Shown here: positions 35,371-47,102 of the stretch, piece by piece
Position numbering within the stretch: position 1 is the first letter of the stretch
Layout: each line of letters opens with the position of its first letter
NCBI GenBank assembly: GCA_016789265.1
Contig: JAEUQK010000029.1
Span: 310,001 to 374,000 of the forward strand
From: Blastocatellia bacterium
Lineage (GTDB): Bacteria; Acidobacteriota; Blastocatellia; Pyrinomonadales; Pyrinomonadaceae
Reading direction: 5' to 3'
Length of the DNA: 64,000 nucleotides
Translations under genes and position numbers: made by a program
Notes under the pieces: model-generated
What the model was told of the DNA's origin: nothing
The model's database searches: none
The model's input: the letters and a program-made list of their open reading frames with translations, nothing else

Positions 35371-36071
35371 AGAGTTCAGCTATGACACCGAAGCGTATAC
35401 TGGTAATTGACGACGAATATCAGATAACTCGCGTACTGAAACGCAGCCTCGGCGCGCACCGTTACGACGTCCGTACCGCGGCTGACGGAGAATCGGGCCT
35501 CGACCTGTTTCGCGACTTTCATCCTGATCTTGTTATTACGGACCTTTCGATGCCGGAAATGAATGGGATCGAAGTTTGCAGAGCAATAAGGAAGTCGTCT
35601 GAAATTCCGATCATAGTGCTTTCAGTTCGTGGAGAGGAACGTGTCAAGGTCGAGGCTCTCGATGCAGGAGCTGACGACTACATCACAAAGCCGTTCGGGA
35701 TGAATGAGCTGCTTGCGCGGGTCAGGGCGTCGCTTCGGAGAAGCCCGGAAGAATCTACCGCATCCGAAGTCCTGGAGGTCGGAGATTTTGTCCTAGACAA
35801 TACGCGTCGGATGGTCATTGTCGGAGGAACGGAAGTACACCTCACGCCGAAGGAATTCGAACTGCTCGCCTACTTACTTGAACATCATGACCGCGTGATC
35901 ACTCACAGAACTTTGCTCTCCAAGGTTTGGGGCGGCGAATACACGGAACAGACCGAGTACCTTCGAGTCTTCATAGGAAATCTAAGAAAAAAGATCGAGC
36001 CCACCCCCTCGAAACCCCGCTACATTTTGACCGAACCCTGGGTCGGTTATCGCTTTGTCCCCGAGGCGTAG
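35367..36071 (+). CDS. KdpE-like OmpR-family response regulator
   Basis: 234 aa. The N-terminal receiver has DDE near residue 16, phospho-acceptor Asp in LVITDLSMPEMNG and Lys in YITKPFG. The C-terminal winged helix (LTPKEFELLAYLLEHHDRVITHRTLLSKVWG, read in two parts) is of OmpR/KdpE type. GTG 35367 overlaps the kinase stop (GTGA); ATG 35382 is a possible alternative. It is the cognate regulator of the overlapping kinase. Candidate targets are the small membrane protein and the permease downstream, each of which has CTTTAT-type repeats upstream. Confidence 0.93.
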   Translation: MKSSAMTPKRILVIDDEYQITRVLKRSLGAHRYDVRTAADGESGLDLFRDFHPDLVITDLSMPEMNGIEVCRAIRKSSEIPIIVLSVRGEERVKVEALDAGADDYITKPFGMNELLARVRASLRRSPEESTASEVLEVGDFVLDNTRRMVIVGGTEVHLTPKEFELLAYLLEHHDRVITHRTLLSKVWGGEYTEQTEYLRVFIGNLRKKIEPTPSKPRYILTEPWVGYRFVPEA

Positions 36072-36106
36072 TCTTTACGAATTTTTTACATCACTTTTAT
36101 CCGGGC

Positions 36107-36169
36107 TTTATTATCCGCTTCGTATCCTGATGGTGGAGAGGCCGTCCACGAGCCGGCTCGGATAATAAA
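36107..36169 (+). promoter_or_regulatory. Candidate structured leader closed by an 11-bp inverted repeat
   Basis: TTTATTATCCG (36107-36117) and CGGATAATAAA (36159-36169) are exact reverse complements, and the second arm abuts ATG 36170. Inside them GTGGA and TCCAC form a smaller stem and GAGCCGGCTC is a palindrome. The ribosome site candidate GGAGAG is in the enclosed part. Upstream, CTTTTATCCG (36094-36103) repeats the first arm, so a protein-binding site is an alternative. Confidence 0.45.
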
Positions 36170-36499
36170 ATGCAGACCAATCAACATTTCTCTACAGCCT
36201 CACGAATGGTCATTTCGCCAAGGCCGCTGATCAGGGAAAAGGCGGAGAACCGGCGAGACTTCTGGTTCGGCATAATGGCGGTTTCATTTGTTGCTGGGTT
36301 GATGTTCGGGATCAGCGGACTCGTATTTTCATTGCTGACCGCCTGTGAGATCGTTGCCAACAACCGTTCGCTCAGCTTGACTGTTACTTCGTTGATCGTT
36401 GCTTCGCTTGGACTGCTTCTTTTCGGTGCACATGCAATGGATCGAATGGATGAGGAATCAAGGAAAAGTCCCAGGAACTCCGACTCAAATGAGTTGTGA
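36170..36499 (+). CDS. Small two-helix membrane protein
   Basis: 109 aa. Two hydrophobic segments, about residues 33-58 and 70-90, separated by a short polar loop (CEIVANNRSLS); both termini are polar and probably cytoplasmic. No catalytic motif or known family is recognised. Its place directly after the KdpE-like regulator gene, behind an inverted repeat, suggests that it belongs to the Kdp-type module. It could be a small accessory subunit or stress membrane protein; this is a guess. Confidence 0.65.
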   Translation: MQTNQHFSTASRMVISPRPLIREKAENRRDFWFGIMAVSFVAGLMFGISGLVFSLLTACEIVANNRSLSLTVTSLIVASLGLLLFGAHAMDRMDEESRKSPRNSDSNEL

Positions 36500-36524
36500 T
36501 TGTACGCTAGAGGTTGGAATTAGT

Positions 36525-36725
36525 ATGAAAAAGTTCTGGTACCTGATCATATTCGCGTTCGTGTTTGCGCTGCTTTTGGGCATTGACTCAAAGGCGCAGC
36601 AGACGATATTTAATGTTCCGTCAACAGATGTACTTGATCAGGGAAGAGTTTATGCGGAGCTCGACGTGAGCTTTAAGGTAAATAATCAAGACGCCCTTCG
36701 CAGGTTTTCAAGTTTCGTACCGCGT
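36525..36725 (+). pseudogene. Truncated outer-membrane protein gene (5' fragment)
   Basis: ATG 36525 opens a frame with a good signal peptide (MKKFWYLIIFAFVFALLLGI...SKAQQ) and a mature start TIFNVPSTDVLDQGRVYAEL. I recall this as the N-terminus of a conserved acidobacterial outer-membrane protein family that continues SSFVPR-VVVG-type. Here the family resemblance stops at RRFSSFVPR (codon ~36723), after which the DNA is KdpD coding sequence in another frame; the fragment frame runs on to a stop at 36792-36794. It is therefore a 5' remnant, joined to kdpD by deletion or recombination. Confidence 0.55.
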
Positions 36726-36765
36726 TTATATCGGTGCGGCGGCAGGCGTCGGAAAGACCTATCGC

Positions 36766-37797
36766 ATGCTGCAGGATGCTCATCAGCTTCGTGATCAAGG
36801 CATCGACGTAGTGATAAGTGTCGTGGAAGCCCATGGCCGGTTTGAAACGGAAGAGCAGATCAAGGACCTCGAATGTGTTCTCCCGCGGAAATTGGAATAC
36901 AGAGGAACGGTTTTCACTGAAATGGATGTCGGTGCCGTGATAGAACGCAGGCCGGCGGTGGCCATTGTCGATGAACTTGCCCATACAAATATCGAAGGTT
37001 CAAAGAATACGAAGCGATATGAGGACGTATTGGAATTATTGGACGCCGGCATATCGGTAATTACGGCCATCAACATTCAGCATATCGAATCACTCAATGA
37101 CGTGATCGCCTCAACGACCGGGGTTCGTGTACGGGAAACGGTACCGGACTCGTTTTTCAAACGCGCGGACGAGATAATCGATGTAGATGTCTCGATCGAT
37201 ACACTCCGTACGCGACTGAGGCAGGGTAAGGTCTATTCGATCGAAAAGATCGAACAAGCCCTTAATAATTTCTTCCGGAAGGGAAATCTCGCTGTGCTGC
37301 GCGAACTCGCCCTTCGTCAAGTGGCCCAGCACCAGGCCGAGCAAGATCATGAGTACCGGGAGCGCGAGGGGCTCGAGCAATTTGTCGTGCCGGAGAAAGT
37401 CATGGTGTGCATGGCGAGCCGCGGAAGTGCGACCAAACTGCTTAGGACCGGCGCTCGGATCGTCGGCCGGCTGGCCGTCAAGGATTGGTTCGCTGTTTAC
37501 GTCGAAACGCCGGAGGAAGAACCGGGCCGAATTGACCCGAAAGCATATGCAGTTCTCCAACAGAACATCTCACTTGCCGACTCATTGGGTGCTCAAGTCG
37601 TGAAACTTAAGGGAAAAAATGTCGCTGACGAGTTGTTGAAATTCGCACGCAGCAATGAAATAACTCACGTCATTTTCGGACAGTCCGCAAGATCGCGATG
37701 GGAGATCCTATTTAAGGGTTCCGTCATCAATCGCTTTCTCAAAGAAGTAAAGCGAGCCTCGGTTCATGTGATCCCGCTCGATGAGTCCGAGAAATAG
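36766..37797 (+). CDS. KdpD N-terminal sensor half with Usp domain; native start missing
   Basis: The open frame covers the KdpD N-terminal domain and a universal-stress-protein domain. Walker A (GAAAGVGKT) is encoded at ~36730-36756, but the first usable start codon is ATG 36766, after it. The frame is open back to 36682 with no ATG, GTG or TTG, and upstream DNA belongs to a truncated outer-membrane gene in a different frame. Downstream motifs are intact: VDELAHTN, ITAINIQHIESLNDV and the Usp part from VMVCMASRGSATKLLR. Normal KdpD carries this region fused to the DUF4118 kinase. It ends before the permease. Either a start-less remnant or a frame rescued by frameshifting. Confidence 0.8.
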   Translation: MLQDAHQLRDQGIDVVISVVEAHGRFETEEQIKDLECVLPRKLEYRGTVFTEMDVGAVIERRPAVAIVDELAHTNIEGSKNTKRYEDVLELLDAGISVITAINIQHIESLNDVIASTTGVRVRETVPDSFFKRADEIIDVDVSIDTLRTRLRQGKVYSIEKIEQALNNFFRKGNLAVLRELALRQVAQHQAEQDHEYREREGLEQFVVPEKVMVCMASRGSATKLLRTGARIVGRLAVKDWFAVYVETPEEEPGRIDPKAYAVLQQNISLADSLGAQVVKLKGKNVADELLKFARSNEITHVIFGQSARSRWEILFKGSVINRFLKEVKRASVHVIPLDESEK

Positions 37798-37832
37798 GAG
37801 GTAACGGACTTGCGATCGCTTGTCACACGTGC

Positions 37833-37854
37833 TCTTTATAAAATCTTTATAAAT
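37833..37854 (+). promoter_or_regulatory. 11-bp tandem repeat upstream of the permease
   Basis: TCTTTATAAAA and TCTTTATAAAT are directly adjacent, giving one repeat per helical turn, as for two OmpR/KdpE-type winged helices. A partial third unit (TCTGAT) follows. It lies ~105 bp before ATG 37960. A KdpE-like binding site is inferred, not shown. Confidence 0.45.
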
Positions 37855-37959
37855 CTGATCATAGACTAGAACGGGTGGTAAGTTCTGCCAATATTGAAGG
37901 CGCGGTCATTTGGCCGTGCCTTTGGTTCGTGGCTTGAAAATTTCCACTTTACCAAGTGT

Positions 37960-39918
37960 ATGCCAGCAGCAGCGACGGTTAGCGTTTCGAAAAGGGGAAT
38001 AGCAAGACGCGGTTTCAGGGATTGGTTCATGCAGGGCGTTAAGCCCGCGGACGCGGCTGGTGCTAAAGCCGAGAAACACCACAGTCATAAATGGTGGCAG
38101 GTAATGTGCCTTACGGGCGTGGATTATTTCTCGACGTTGGGTTACCAGCCGGGCATTGCTTTCATTGCGGCTGGGGTGTTGTCGCCTATTGCGACTATCA
38201 TCCTGGTTCTCCTGACATTGTTTGGAGCCCTTCCGATCTACAGACGGGTGGCGGCAGAAAGTCCGCATGGGCAGGGTTCGATCTCGATGCTTGAGCGCCT
38301 GCTTTCCCGATGGAAGGGAAAGTTGTTTGTGCTAACTCTGCTGGGCTTCGTCGCGACGGACTTTGTTATAACTATCACTCTCTCTGCTGCGGATGCGACC
38401 GAGCACATTATTCACAACCCGTACATCGAGGGACATTTCCCTCAGCTTGATCACCCGATCGCCGTCACGTTTTTGTTGGTCGGCGTTCTTGCGGCCGTAT
38501 TTCTCAAGGGATTCAAAGAGGCGATCGGACTTGCGGTAGTCCTTGTCATAGTTTATCTCTCAATGAACTTTCTCGTGGTGCTGACGGGCTTCTATCACAT
38601 CTATCTAGATCCATCTGTGGTCTCCAACTGGTCGTCAGCTTTGTTTACATCGACCACGATCGCCGGAGCAACCGAGCCGCGGAGCCTTCTGATGATCATC
38701 GGTTTGTCGTTGCTGGTATTTCCGAAACTTGCACTCGGACTTTCCGGCTTCGAAACAGGGGTTGCAGTAATGCCGCTGGTCGAGAACCCGAACCGCATCG
38801 AGAAAACACGCAAATTGCTCATGACCGCAGCTATGATCATGAGCTTTTACCTGATCTCGAGCAGTTTCGTGACGACGCTGCTAATTCCAGCGGCTGAGTT
38901 TCAGGAGGGCGGAAAGGCTTCAGGACGTGCCTTGGCGTTCCTTGCACACAACTATTTGGGCGAGCTTTTCGGGACCGTTTATGACATATCAACGATCTCC
39001 ATTTTGTGGTTCGCCGGCGCCTCGGCTATGGCAGGATTGCTTAATATCGTTCCACGCTACCTTCCTAGGTATGGAATGGCACCGACATGGGCAAGGGCAA
39101 CGCGACCGCTTGTCGTGGTTTTTGCCGTTATATGTTTTACGATCACGTGGATATTCAATGCAGATGTTGAGGCGCAAGGCGGGGCTTACGCAACCGGAGT
39201 CTTAGTGCTGATGACATCGGCTGGCATTGCCGTCACTATTTCCGCGTGGTATCGAAACGAGGCGTTGAAATGGGTTTTTGCACTTATTTCGCTTGTGTTC
39301 GCATATACAACGGTCACCAACATTGTCGAACGGCCGGACGGAATAAAGATCGCGGCTTTCTTCATTTTTGGGATCGTCGTAGCATCATTCGTCTCGCGTG
39401 CGATGCGTACAACGGAGGTGAGAATAGAGAAGATCGAGCTGGATGATGTGGCAAAGCAGTTCCTGAACGAGGTAGCCGCCGAAGGCGATATCCGGATCGT
39501 AACGAACCGCCGCGAATCCGGAGATGCCAGCGAGTATCGTTTCAAGGAACACGAAAAACGTGTCGATAACCACATACCTTCAGGCGATCCGATATTGTTT
39601 TATGAGATCGAGATCGGCGACGCATCGGAATTTACAGGAAAGCTCAGAATAACCGGGGCGGACGTCGGCGGCTATCGTATTCTTAGGACAAAATCGCCCG
39701 CGGTACCCAACGCTATCGCCGCTCTGCTTCTTCACGTACGCGATGCGACGAACAAGATACCGCACGTTTACTTTGGATGGAGCGAGGGAAATCCGGTGAA
39801 GTATCTGATCAGATATATATTATTCGGCGAGGGCGATACCGCACCGGTAACCAGAGAGATCCTCAGGCAAGCCGAGCCGGACCCGGAATTGCGGCCAAGC
39901 GTCCATGTTGGGGGTTAA
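37960..39918 (+). CDS. APC-superfamily permease, possible potassium transporter
   Basis: About 652 aa. Twelve or so membrane segments occupy residues ~60-500, starting [21 protein letters not shown], and a ~150-residue cytoplasmic C-terminal domain follows. The fold and length resemble the APC-type KimA/KUP transporters more than classical amino acid permeases, though databases often label this group amino acid transporter. Location beside KdpD/KdpE-type genes supports K+ uptake as substrate, which is an inference. No strong ribosome site marks the start: TTG 37894 is in frame upstream and ATG 38028 downstream. A tandem repeat at 37833 may be its operator. Confidence 0.8.
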   Translation: MPAAATVSVSKRGIARRGFRDWFMQGVKPADAAGAKAEKHHSHKWWQVMCLTGVDYFSTLGYQPGIAFIAAGVLSPIATIILVLLTLFGALPIYRRVAAESPHGQGSISMLERLLSRWKGKLFVLTLLGFVATDFVITITLSAADATEHIIHNPYIEGHFPQLDHPIAVTFLLVGVLAAVFLKGFKEAIGLAVVLVIVYLSMNFLVVLTGFYHIYLDPSVVSNWSSALFTSTTIAGATEPRSLLMIIGLSLLVFPKLALGLSGFETGVAVMPLVENPNRIEKTRKLLMTAAMIMSFYLISSSFVTTLLIPAAEFQEGGKASGRALAFLAHNYLGELFGTVYDISTISILWFAGASAMAGLLNIVPRYLPRYGMAPTWARATRPLVVVFAVICFTITWIFNADVEAQGGAYATGVLVLMTSAGIAVTISAWYRNEALKWVFALISLVFAYTTVTNIVERPDGIKIAAFFIFGIVVASFVSRAMRTTEVRIEKIELDDVAKQFLNEVAAEGDIRIVTNRRESGDASEYRFKEHEKRVDNHIPSGDPILFYEIEIGDASEFTGKLRITGADVGGYRILRTKSPAVPNAIAALLLHVRDATNKIPHVYFGWSEGNPVKYLIRYILFGEGDTAPVTREILRQAEPDPELRPSVHVGG

Positions 39919-39926
39919 AGATAGTT

Positions 39927-40853
39927 TCAGGCAGTGATGATCACCGCTTTCTTGCCGCTCAATTCGGAGAAATCCTTTGTGTAGATCGCCTCGACTTTCC
40001 GATGTTTTCCAATTGTCTCGGCAATTTCCTGCGCAAGAAGAAACACGGTTTCGACATGGCCGAATGCCCAATGTTTTATGTGGCCGGCTCTGCTCAGGAA
40101 CTGATCGACAGTCTTGAGGTATTGAGACTTGGTCTCGGATGGGGTGCCGAGTCTGCCAGAAAGCCCCGATTCAAACTCGGTCCAAAACTCACTTCCTCCT
40201 CGAAGCCACTCTTCCCGCCACAATTTTCGGTCCTTGAAATGTGACCTCGCCTCAGGATGAGGAAGGCGAAGAAACATAAGGTCAACGGTGCTTTCGGCTA
40301 TGAAGTCATCCGGGGCCTTTTGATGACACGCGTTGTCCTGATGATTATTTATCGGTTTTGGAAGCGTGGAACAGAGACGCCGAAATACACCGGAGAGCGG
40401 CTGACGAAATTCCCTTGTTTCCTCTGTGAACGAATGAACATAGTTGCCGACCATGACCGCGAGCGAAACGGCCGCCGCCCTCTTGAATGGAGACTCGAGC
40501 CGTGCGATGTTTCCGCGTAGGTTGTCGAACCACCACGAGTCCGTCTCGGAGAACCAGTTAAGCAATACGGACGCCTTCAATTTGTTCGCGGGAACATAAA
40601 CGTCCAATAGGAGGTCGTCGATGTCTTGTTCCGACAAGGATTCCGTATTGTTCTGGATCGAGTATAGAGAACGATTCCAGTCGGTCTGCAAAATGTCGTT
40701 AGAGGTGACGCGAACGCGGCGTCGTTTCAAGTAATGCCCGATCGCCGGATCACCCATCAACGGGAAGGCGACCGACGAAAAATCGATCCGGTTAAGTATG
40801 CTCAATTCAAAGGCAAGCCAACTTGCCGGAGTTGAAGTCGCAATGCGATGCAT
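39927..40853 (-). CDS. D12-class DNA methyltransferase-like protein without DPPY
   Basis: 308 aa. Residues ~30-55 (FPLMGDPAIGHYLKRRRVRVTSND) look like the SAM-site and following strand of Dam/D12 adenine methyltransferases, and LLNWFSETDSWWFDNLRGNI resembles their next helix. At the position of the catalytic DPPY it has DLMFLRLPHPEA, so the catalytic residues are absent. I infer a non-catalytic relative. It converges with the permease gene (8-bp gap) and starts 8 bp after the HD-GYP stop, so it is the third gene of a minus-strand operon. The family call is weak and rests on pattern only. Confidence 0.5.
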   Translation of the reverse strand: MHRIATSTPASWLAFELSILNRIDFSSVAFPLMGDPAIGHYLKRRRVRVTSNDILQTDWNRSLYSIQNNTESLSEQDIDDLLLDVYVPANKLKASVLLNWFSETDSWWFDNLRGNIARLESPFKRAAAVSLAVMVGNYVHSFTEETREFRQPLSGVFRRLCSTLPKPINNHQDNACHQKAPDDFIAESTVDLMFLRLPHPEARSHFKDRKLWREEWLRGGSEFWTEFESGLSGRLGTPSETKSQYLKTVDQFLSRAGHIKHWAFGHVETVFLLAQEIAETIGKHRKVEAIYTKDFSELSGKKAVIITA

Positions 40854-40861
40854 AAATTTTG

Positions 40862-41464
40862 TCAGCCATCACGCCGGAGCGGCTGAATTCCAACATTGAA
40901 GAACCGGTGAACCACCTTTGGGTCAAATTCGATGCCGGCGAGTTCGATCATTGCCTGGCGAGCTTCGGTATCAGTTCTGGCTATCCGACGCGGGCGGTTG
41001 TCGGTCATCGCGGCATATGAATCTGCAACTCGGAGTATCCGTGCGGCAAGGGGGATCTCTTCGCCGGCCAGCCGGTCCGGGTAGCCTTCGCCGTTCCACC
41101 ATTCGTGATGCCAGCGAACCAGGAGTTGGACTCCGCGAGTGAAACCTCGTTTTGCAGCCTGCTGTTCTCCGATCACCGGGTGACGGTGCATATCTAAGAT
41201 CTCGACATCCGTGAGCGGCCTTACCTCGCGAATATAATCACGGTCCATTGCCATTTCGCCGATGTCGTGGACAAGAGCCGCTTGCTGAAGTATGAACCGG
41301 TCGTGAGATGCCATTCCATAGGTGCCCGCAATGAGATCGGCAATTTCGGCGATCCTGAGTCCATGGGCATGGGAATATCCTTCGAACTCGTCGATCTTGT
41401 TTGAAAGTTCGAGCAGCTTCTCTTCGAACACAGCTCTCGCATGACCCGGATCCTGCATTTGCAT
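40862..41464 (-). CDS. HD-GYP-type phosphohydrolase
   Basis: 200 aa, a stand-alone HD-GYP domain. The metal-binding HD pair is in LVHDIGEMAM, a further His in MHRHPVIGE, and the signature in HHEWWNGEGYPDRLAGEEIP, followed by ARILRVADSYAAMT. Such domains hydrolyse cyclic di-GMP or related cyclic dinucleotides. HDIGE replaces the usual HDIGK, and no receiver or sensor domain is attached, so control may come from protein partners. It lies between the methyltransferase-like gene (8 bp) and the PATAN-DnaJ-TPR gene (51 bp), all on the minus strand. Confidence 0.9.
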   Translation of the reverse strand: MQMQDPGHARAVFEEKLLELSNKIDEFEGYSHAHGLRIAEIADLIAGTYGMASHDRFILQQAALVHDIGEMAMDRDYIREVRPLTDVEILDMHRHPVIGEQQAAKRGFTRGVQLLVRWHHEWWNGEGYPDRLAGEEIPLAARILRVADSYAAMTDNRPRRIARTDTEARQAMIELAGIEFDPKVVHRFFNVGIQPLRRDG

Positions 41465-41515
41465 AGTTTCGGGGAAAAGCGGGTAACGGTCAAGAAGGGA
41501 CAGATATTGGAAGAC

Positions 41516-43084
41516 TTATCCCCTGACCTTTGCAAGCAATGAGGAGGCTTCTTTATTGTTTGGAACAAGCTCCAGAAAACGCTTGAGTTCGCCCTCGGCG
41601 CGTTTCATCATTTTTTGATCGATCAGAAAATCGACAAGGATCATTCTTATCTTTGCATTCTTCGGGTCGAGCTTTACGGCTGTTTGCATAGCCGACTCAG
41701 CCTTATGGCGATTCTTCTCGTCCGACTTATAAAGTGCGACACCAAAATACGCCTGGAAAAGTGCGTTCTGAGGGCTGTAATGGACCGCTCTGCCCAGGTA
41801 AGCAACCGCAGCGTCATACTCTTCGTCGTTCAGCATATTGAGGCCTTCTTCGAAACTTTCAAGGCCTTGTTCCGCCTTCCTATCAACCGGACTTGCCGAG
41901 TCAGTTTGGCCGGCGGCCCGGCGCTTCTCGCGGGCGTCGATCTCTTTCTTCATTTTCGCATCGTACACTTCCCGTGACTCAGCAGATTTTAGGGTCTCAT
42001 GTGCCGAGGCGAGCAGGGTAAAAGCCGACTGGATACGTCGAAGAACGTTATCGGATTCGCGATGATAGCGATCAGGGTGAAACTGCTTTGCTAACGAGAA
42101 GTAGGCGTGCTTAATACGAGTGGGATCCGAGTCGGTCGGAATGCCAAGTGCATCGTAATGCGTCTCCGCCGATTCGATCTGTGTGAGGTACTCCTCCAGG
42201 GAGAGAGTGGTTTCGGGAAGCTTGACCGGTTCGGGCTCGGGTGCGGCATCTTCCTCTTGAACAGTCGGTCCGTCAGATCTAGTTGCGATCGGTGCGTCAA
42301 CATCAGCAGCGCCTTTAACGCGGGCAATTCGCGCCGTAAGTATTTCACCGATCTTGGTAGGCGAGAATGCTACATTCCAATCGCGACGGTTCAACAGCCC
42401 GCCGAGCCAGAGCACATAGAGAGCCTGAAGCATTCCTGATTCAGGCATTGTGGTCAATTTACGGAGTTCCTCGATCGTCATCGAACCTTTGTCGAACTTA
42501 CACAGTATGTCTGCTTCGTGCGGCTGCAGAAGGATGTTGTGGTCACGTTCCGCGACCCGCGAAAAACTCTCCTGAACACTTTTGAAACGATCGAGTACGT
42601 GTTGTGAACTTGCGCATCGGGCATAATCGATAAGGATCCGGTGAAGGTCTATCGGAAACGACATCTCGTCACGCACACGCACGAGCGGACTGAAGACCCA
42701 TTCTCCGGCGGGCCATGTCAAAATATCGATCACGATCTCTTCGATCTGGCTTTTTTGGACCTCTTCGACCTGTTCTCGCGACAAAACTCCATTGGCGATC
42801 AAAGCGGCCGAGAACTCAAGATCATTGGCGAAATTAGAATGACCTGCGATCACCTTTGTGTCGATCAGCTTTTTTCGAAGCAGTAGATTGAAGAGACGCA
42901 GGGCTTTAGAGTTCGAGACCGCGTAGATGACTTCGCCGCCGCGAAAGTAAACGATCGCCCTGTCGTTCGAGTTAGAAATTCTCAGCGAGCCGCTGAATTT
43001 TGCGTGCACTATCTCGACGAGCAATTCCGCGAACGGGTGCTTAGACAAATTGCCGGAATGTTCGAGGCTATTCTTCGTGGTCAT
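41516..43084 (-). CDS. PATAN (DUF4388)-DnaJ-TPR protein
   Basis: 522 aa with three parts. Residues ~10-150 are a DUF4388/PATAN domain (LVEIVHAKFSGSLRISN, AIVYFRGGEVIYAV), a module of signalling regulators. A helical middle and acidic linker follow. Residues ~308-378 are a J-domain with the HPD motif (AKQFHPDRY), and the C-terminal ~130 residues are tetratricopeptide repeats. Cytoplasmic. This combination is typical of Acidobacteriota and Myxococcota and probably couples a signal input to Hsp70 or to a motility apparatus. It heads the minus-strand group with the HD-GYP gene, suggesting cyclic-nucleotide signalling. The precise role is unknown. Confidence 0.88.
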   Translation of the reverse strand: MTTKNSLEHSGNLSKHPFAELLVEIVHAKFSGSLRISNSNDRAIVYFRGGEVIYAVSNSKALRLFNLLLRKKLIDTKVIAGHSNFANDLEFSAALIANGVLSREQVEEVQKSQIEEIVIDILTWPAGEWVFSPLVRVRDEMSFPIDLHRILIDYARCASSQHVLDRFKSVQESFSRVAERDHNILLQPHEADILCKFDKGSMTIEELRKLTTMPESGMLQALYVLWLGGLLNRRDWNVAFSPTKIGEILTARIARVKGAADVDAPIATRSDGPTVQEEDAAPEPEPVKLPETTLSLEEYLTQIESAETHYDALGIPTDSDPTRIKHAYFSLAKQFHPDRYHRESDNVLRRIQSAFTLLASAHETLKSAESREVYDAKMKKEIDAREKRRAAGQTDSASPVDRKAEQGLESFEEGLNMLNDEEYDAAVAYLGRAVHYSPQNALFQAYFGVALYKSDEKNRHKAESAMQTAVKLDPKNAKIRMILVDFLIDQKMMKRAEGELKRFLELVPNNKEASSLLAKVRG

Positions 43085-43326
43085 CGGGAATGCGGAGAAA
43101 AATGGACGGAGCGGGAGCTCGGACCTAGAAATGATAACAGAAAGATAATGGAAAAGTTAAGACTTTTCTCAAAAGCGGTAGGTGATCAGGAGCAAGAAAT
43201 GCGGTTCGTAAGATCGACATCCGCCTAAGAAAAGCATCGAATTACCGGTGTAAGCAGCGGATTTGACACATTTTGCTCAAATTGCGAAAGTTTCAGCAGG
43301 CCAGAACTGATATCCTAGCCGTAACA

Positions 43327-44076
43327 GTGGAAACAGAGATACAAATACGCGAATGCGTCACATTAGACGAACTGGCGGAGTGTGTTGAGCTTCAACGCGA
43401 AGTTTTCGAACTCCCCGAAGTCGAACTTTCACCTGTCCGTCATTTTGTCGTAACACGCAATGCCGGCGGATTCACGCTTGGCGCATATGAAAACGGTAAA
43501 CTAGCCGGTTATACGCTTAGTGTTCCTGCTTTCCTGCGCGGAGAGAGGGCGTTTTATTCGCACATGACCGGCGTTAGAAAGGAGTATCAAAGCCTGGGGC
43601 TGGGAGCCCGTTTGAAATGGGCACAGCGTGACAGGGCACTCGCGGAGGGCGTGAGGTACATCAAGTGGACATTTGAACCCGTAAAGGCTAGAAACGCCTA
43701 TTTCAATCTCGAAAAACTCGGCGCGGAGATCAGGGAATATCAGCGAAATTTCTACGGGACCGACTACGCCGTTTCGGCGGAGAGCGGGAAACGGATCGGG
43801 CTGCAAAGTGACCGTTTATTTGCTGAATGGCACCTCGAAAGTCCTAAAGTGTCCGCATTGGCGGCAGGCGAGAAATATGTCGAACCTCGTAAACCGTCCA
43901 CCGAAATCGAGATCATCAATGATTGGTCTTCACTCGTTGCCAGTGATCCCGCGGCGGGTTTGGAACTGCAGCTTCGAGTACGAACCGAATTCGAAGCCGC
44001 GATCGCACAAGGGTTGACCGCACGGGGTTTTCGCCGCGACGACGAACATCCCGCGTACTTACTATATCAAGATTAG
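43327..44076 (+). CDS. GNAT acetyltransferase (COG3375-like)
   Basis: About 249 aa. The GNAT acyl-CoA site is in MTGVRKEYQSLGLGARLKWAQ, and WTFEPVKARNAYFNLEKLGA plus FYGTDY match the COG3375 group of predicted acetyltransferases. Some relatives sit next to N-succinylamino-acid racemase genes, hinting at amino acid N-acylation, but no such gene is here. GTG 43327 is chosen; TTG 43273 would add 18 unrelated residues. One base separates its stop from the Rieske gene. The 242-bp gap before it, from the PATAN gene, shows no other gene. Confidence 0.85.
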   Translation: METEIQIRECVTLDELAECVELQREVFELPEVELSPVRHFVVTRNAGGFTLGAYENGKLAGYTLSVPAFLRGERAFYSHMTGVRKEYQSLGLGARLKWAQRDRALAEGVRYIKWTFEPVKARNAYFNLEKLGAEIREYQRNFYGTDYAVSAESGKRIGLQSDRLFAEWHLESPKVSALAAGEKYVEPRKPSTEIEIINDWSSLVASDPAAGLELQLRVRTEFEAAIAQGLTARGFRRDDEHPAYLLYQD

Positions 44077-44077
44077 A

Positions 44078-47091
<3,014 letters not shown>

Positions 47092-47102
47092 ATGGAGATA
47101 AT

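Noticed and set aside
37798-37959. ydaO-type c-di-AMP or potassium riboswitch before the permease
   Set aside because: The leader is AT-rich with direct, not inverted, repeats, and shows none of the conserved riboswitch pairing; it is also too short.
47092-47102. Glycine riboswitch before glyA
   Set aside because: Only 11 bp separate ligA and glyA, so no leader can be present.
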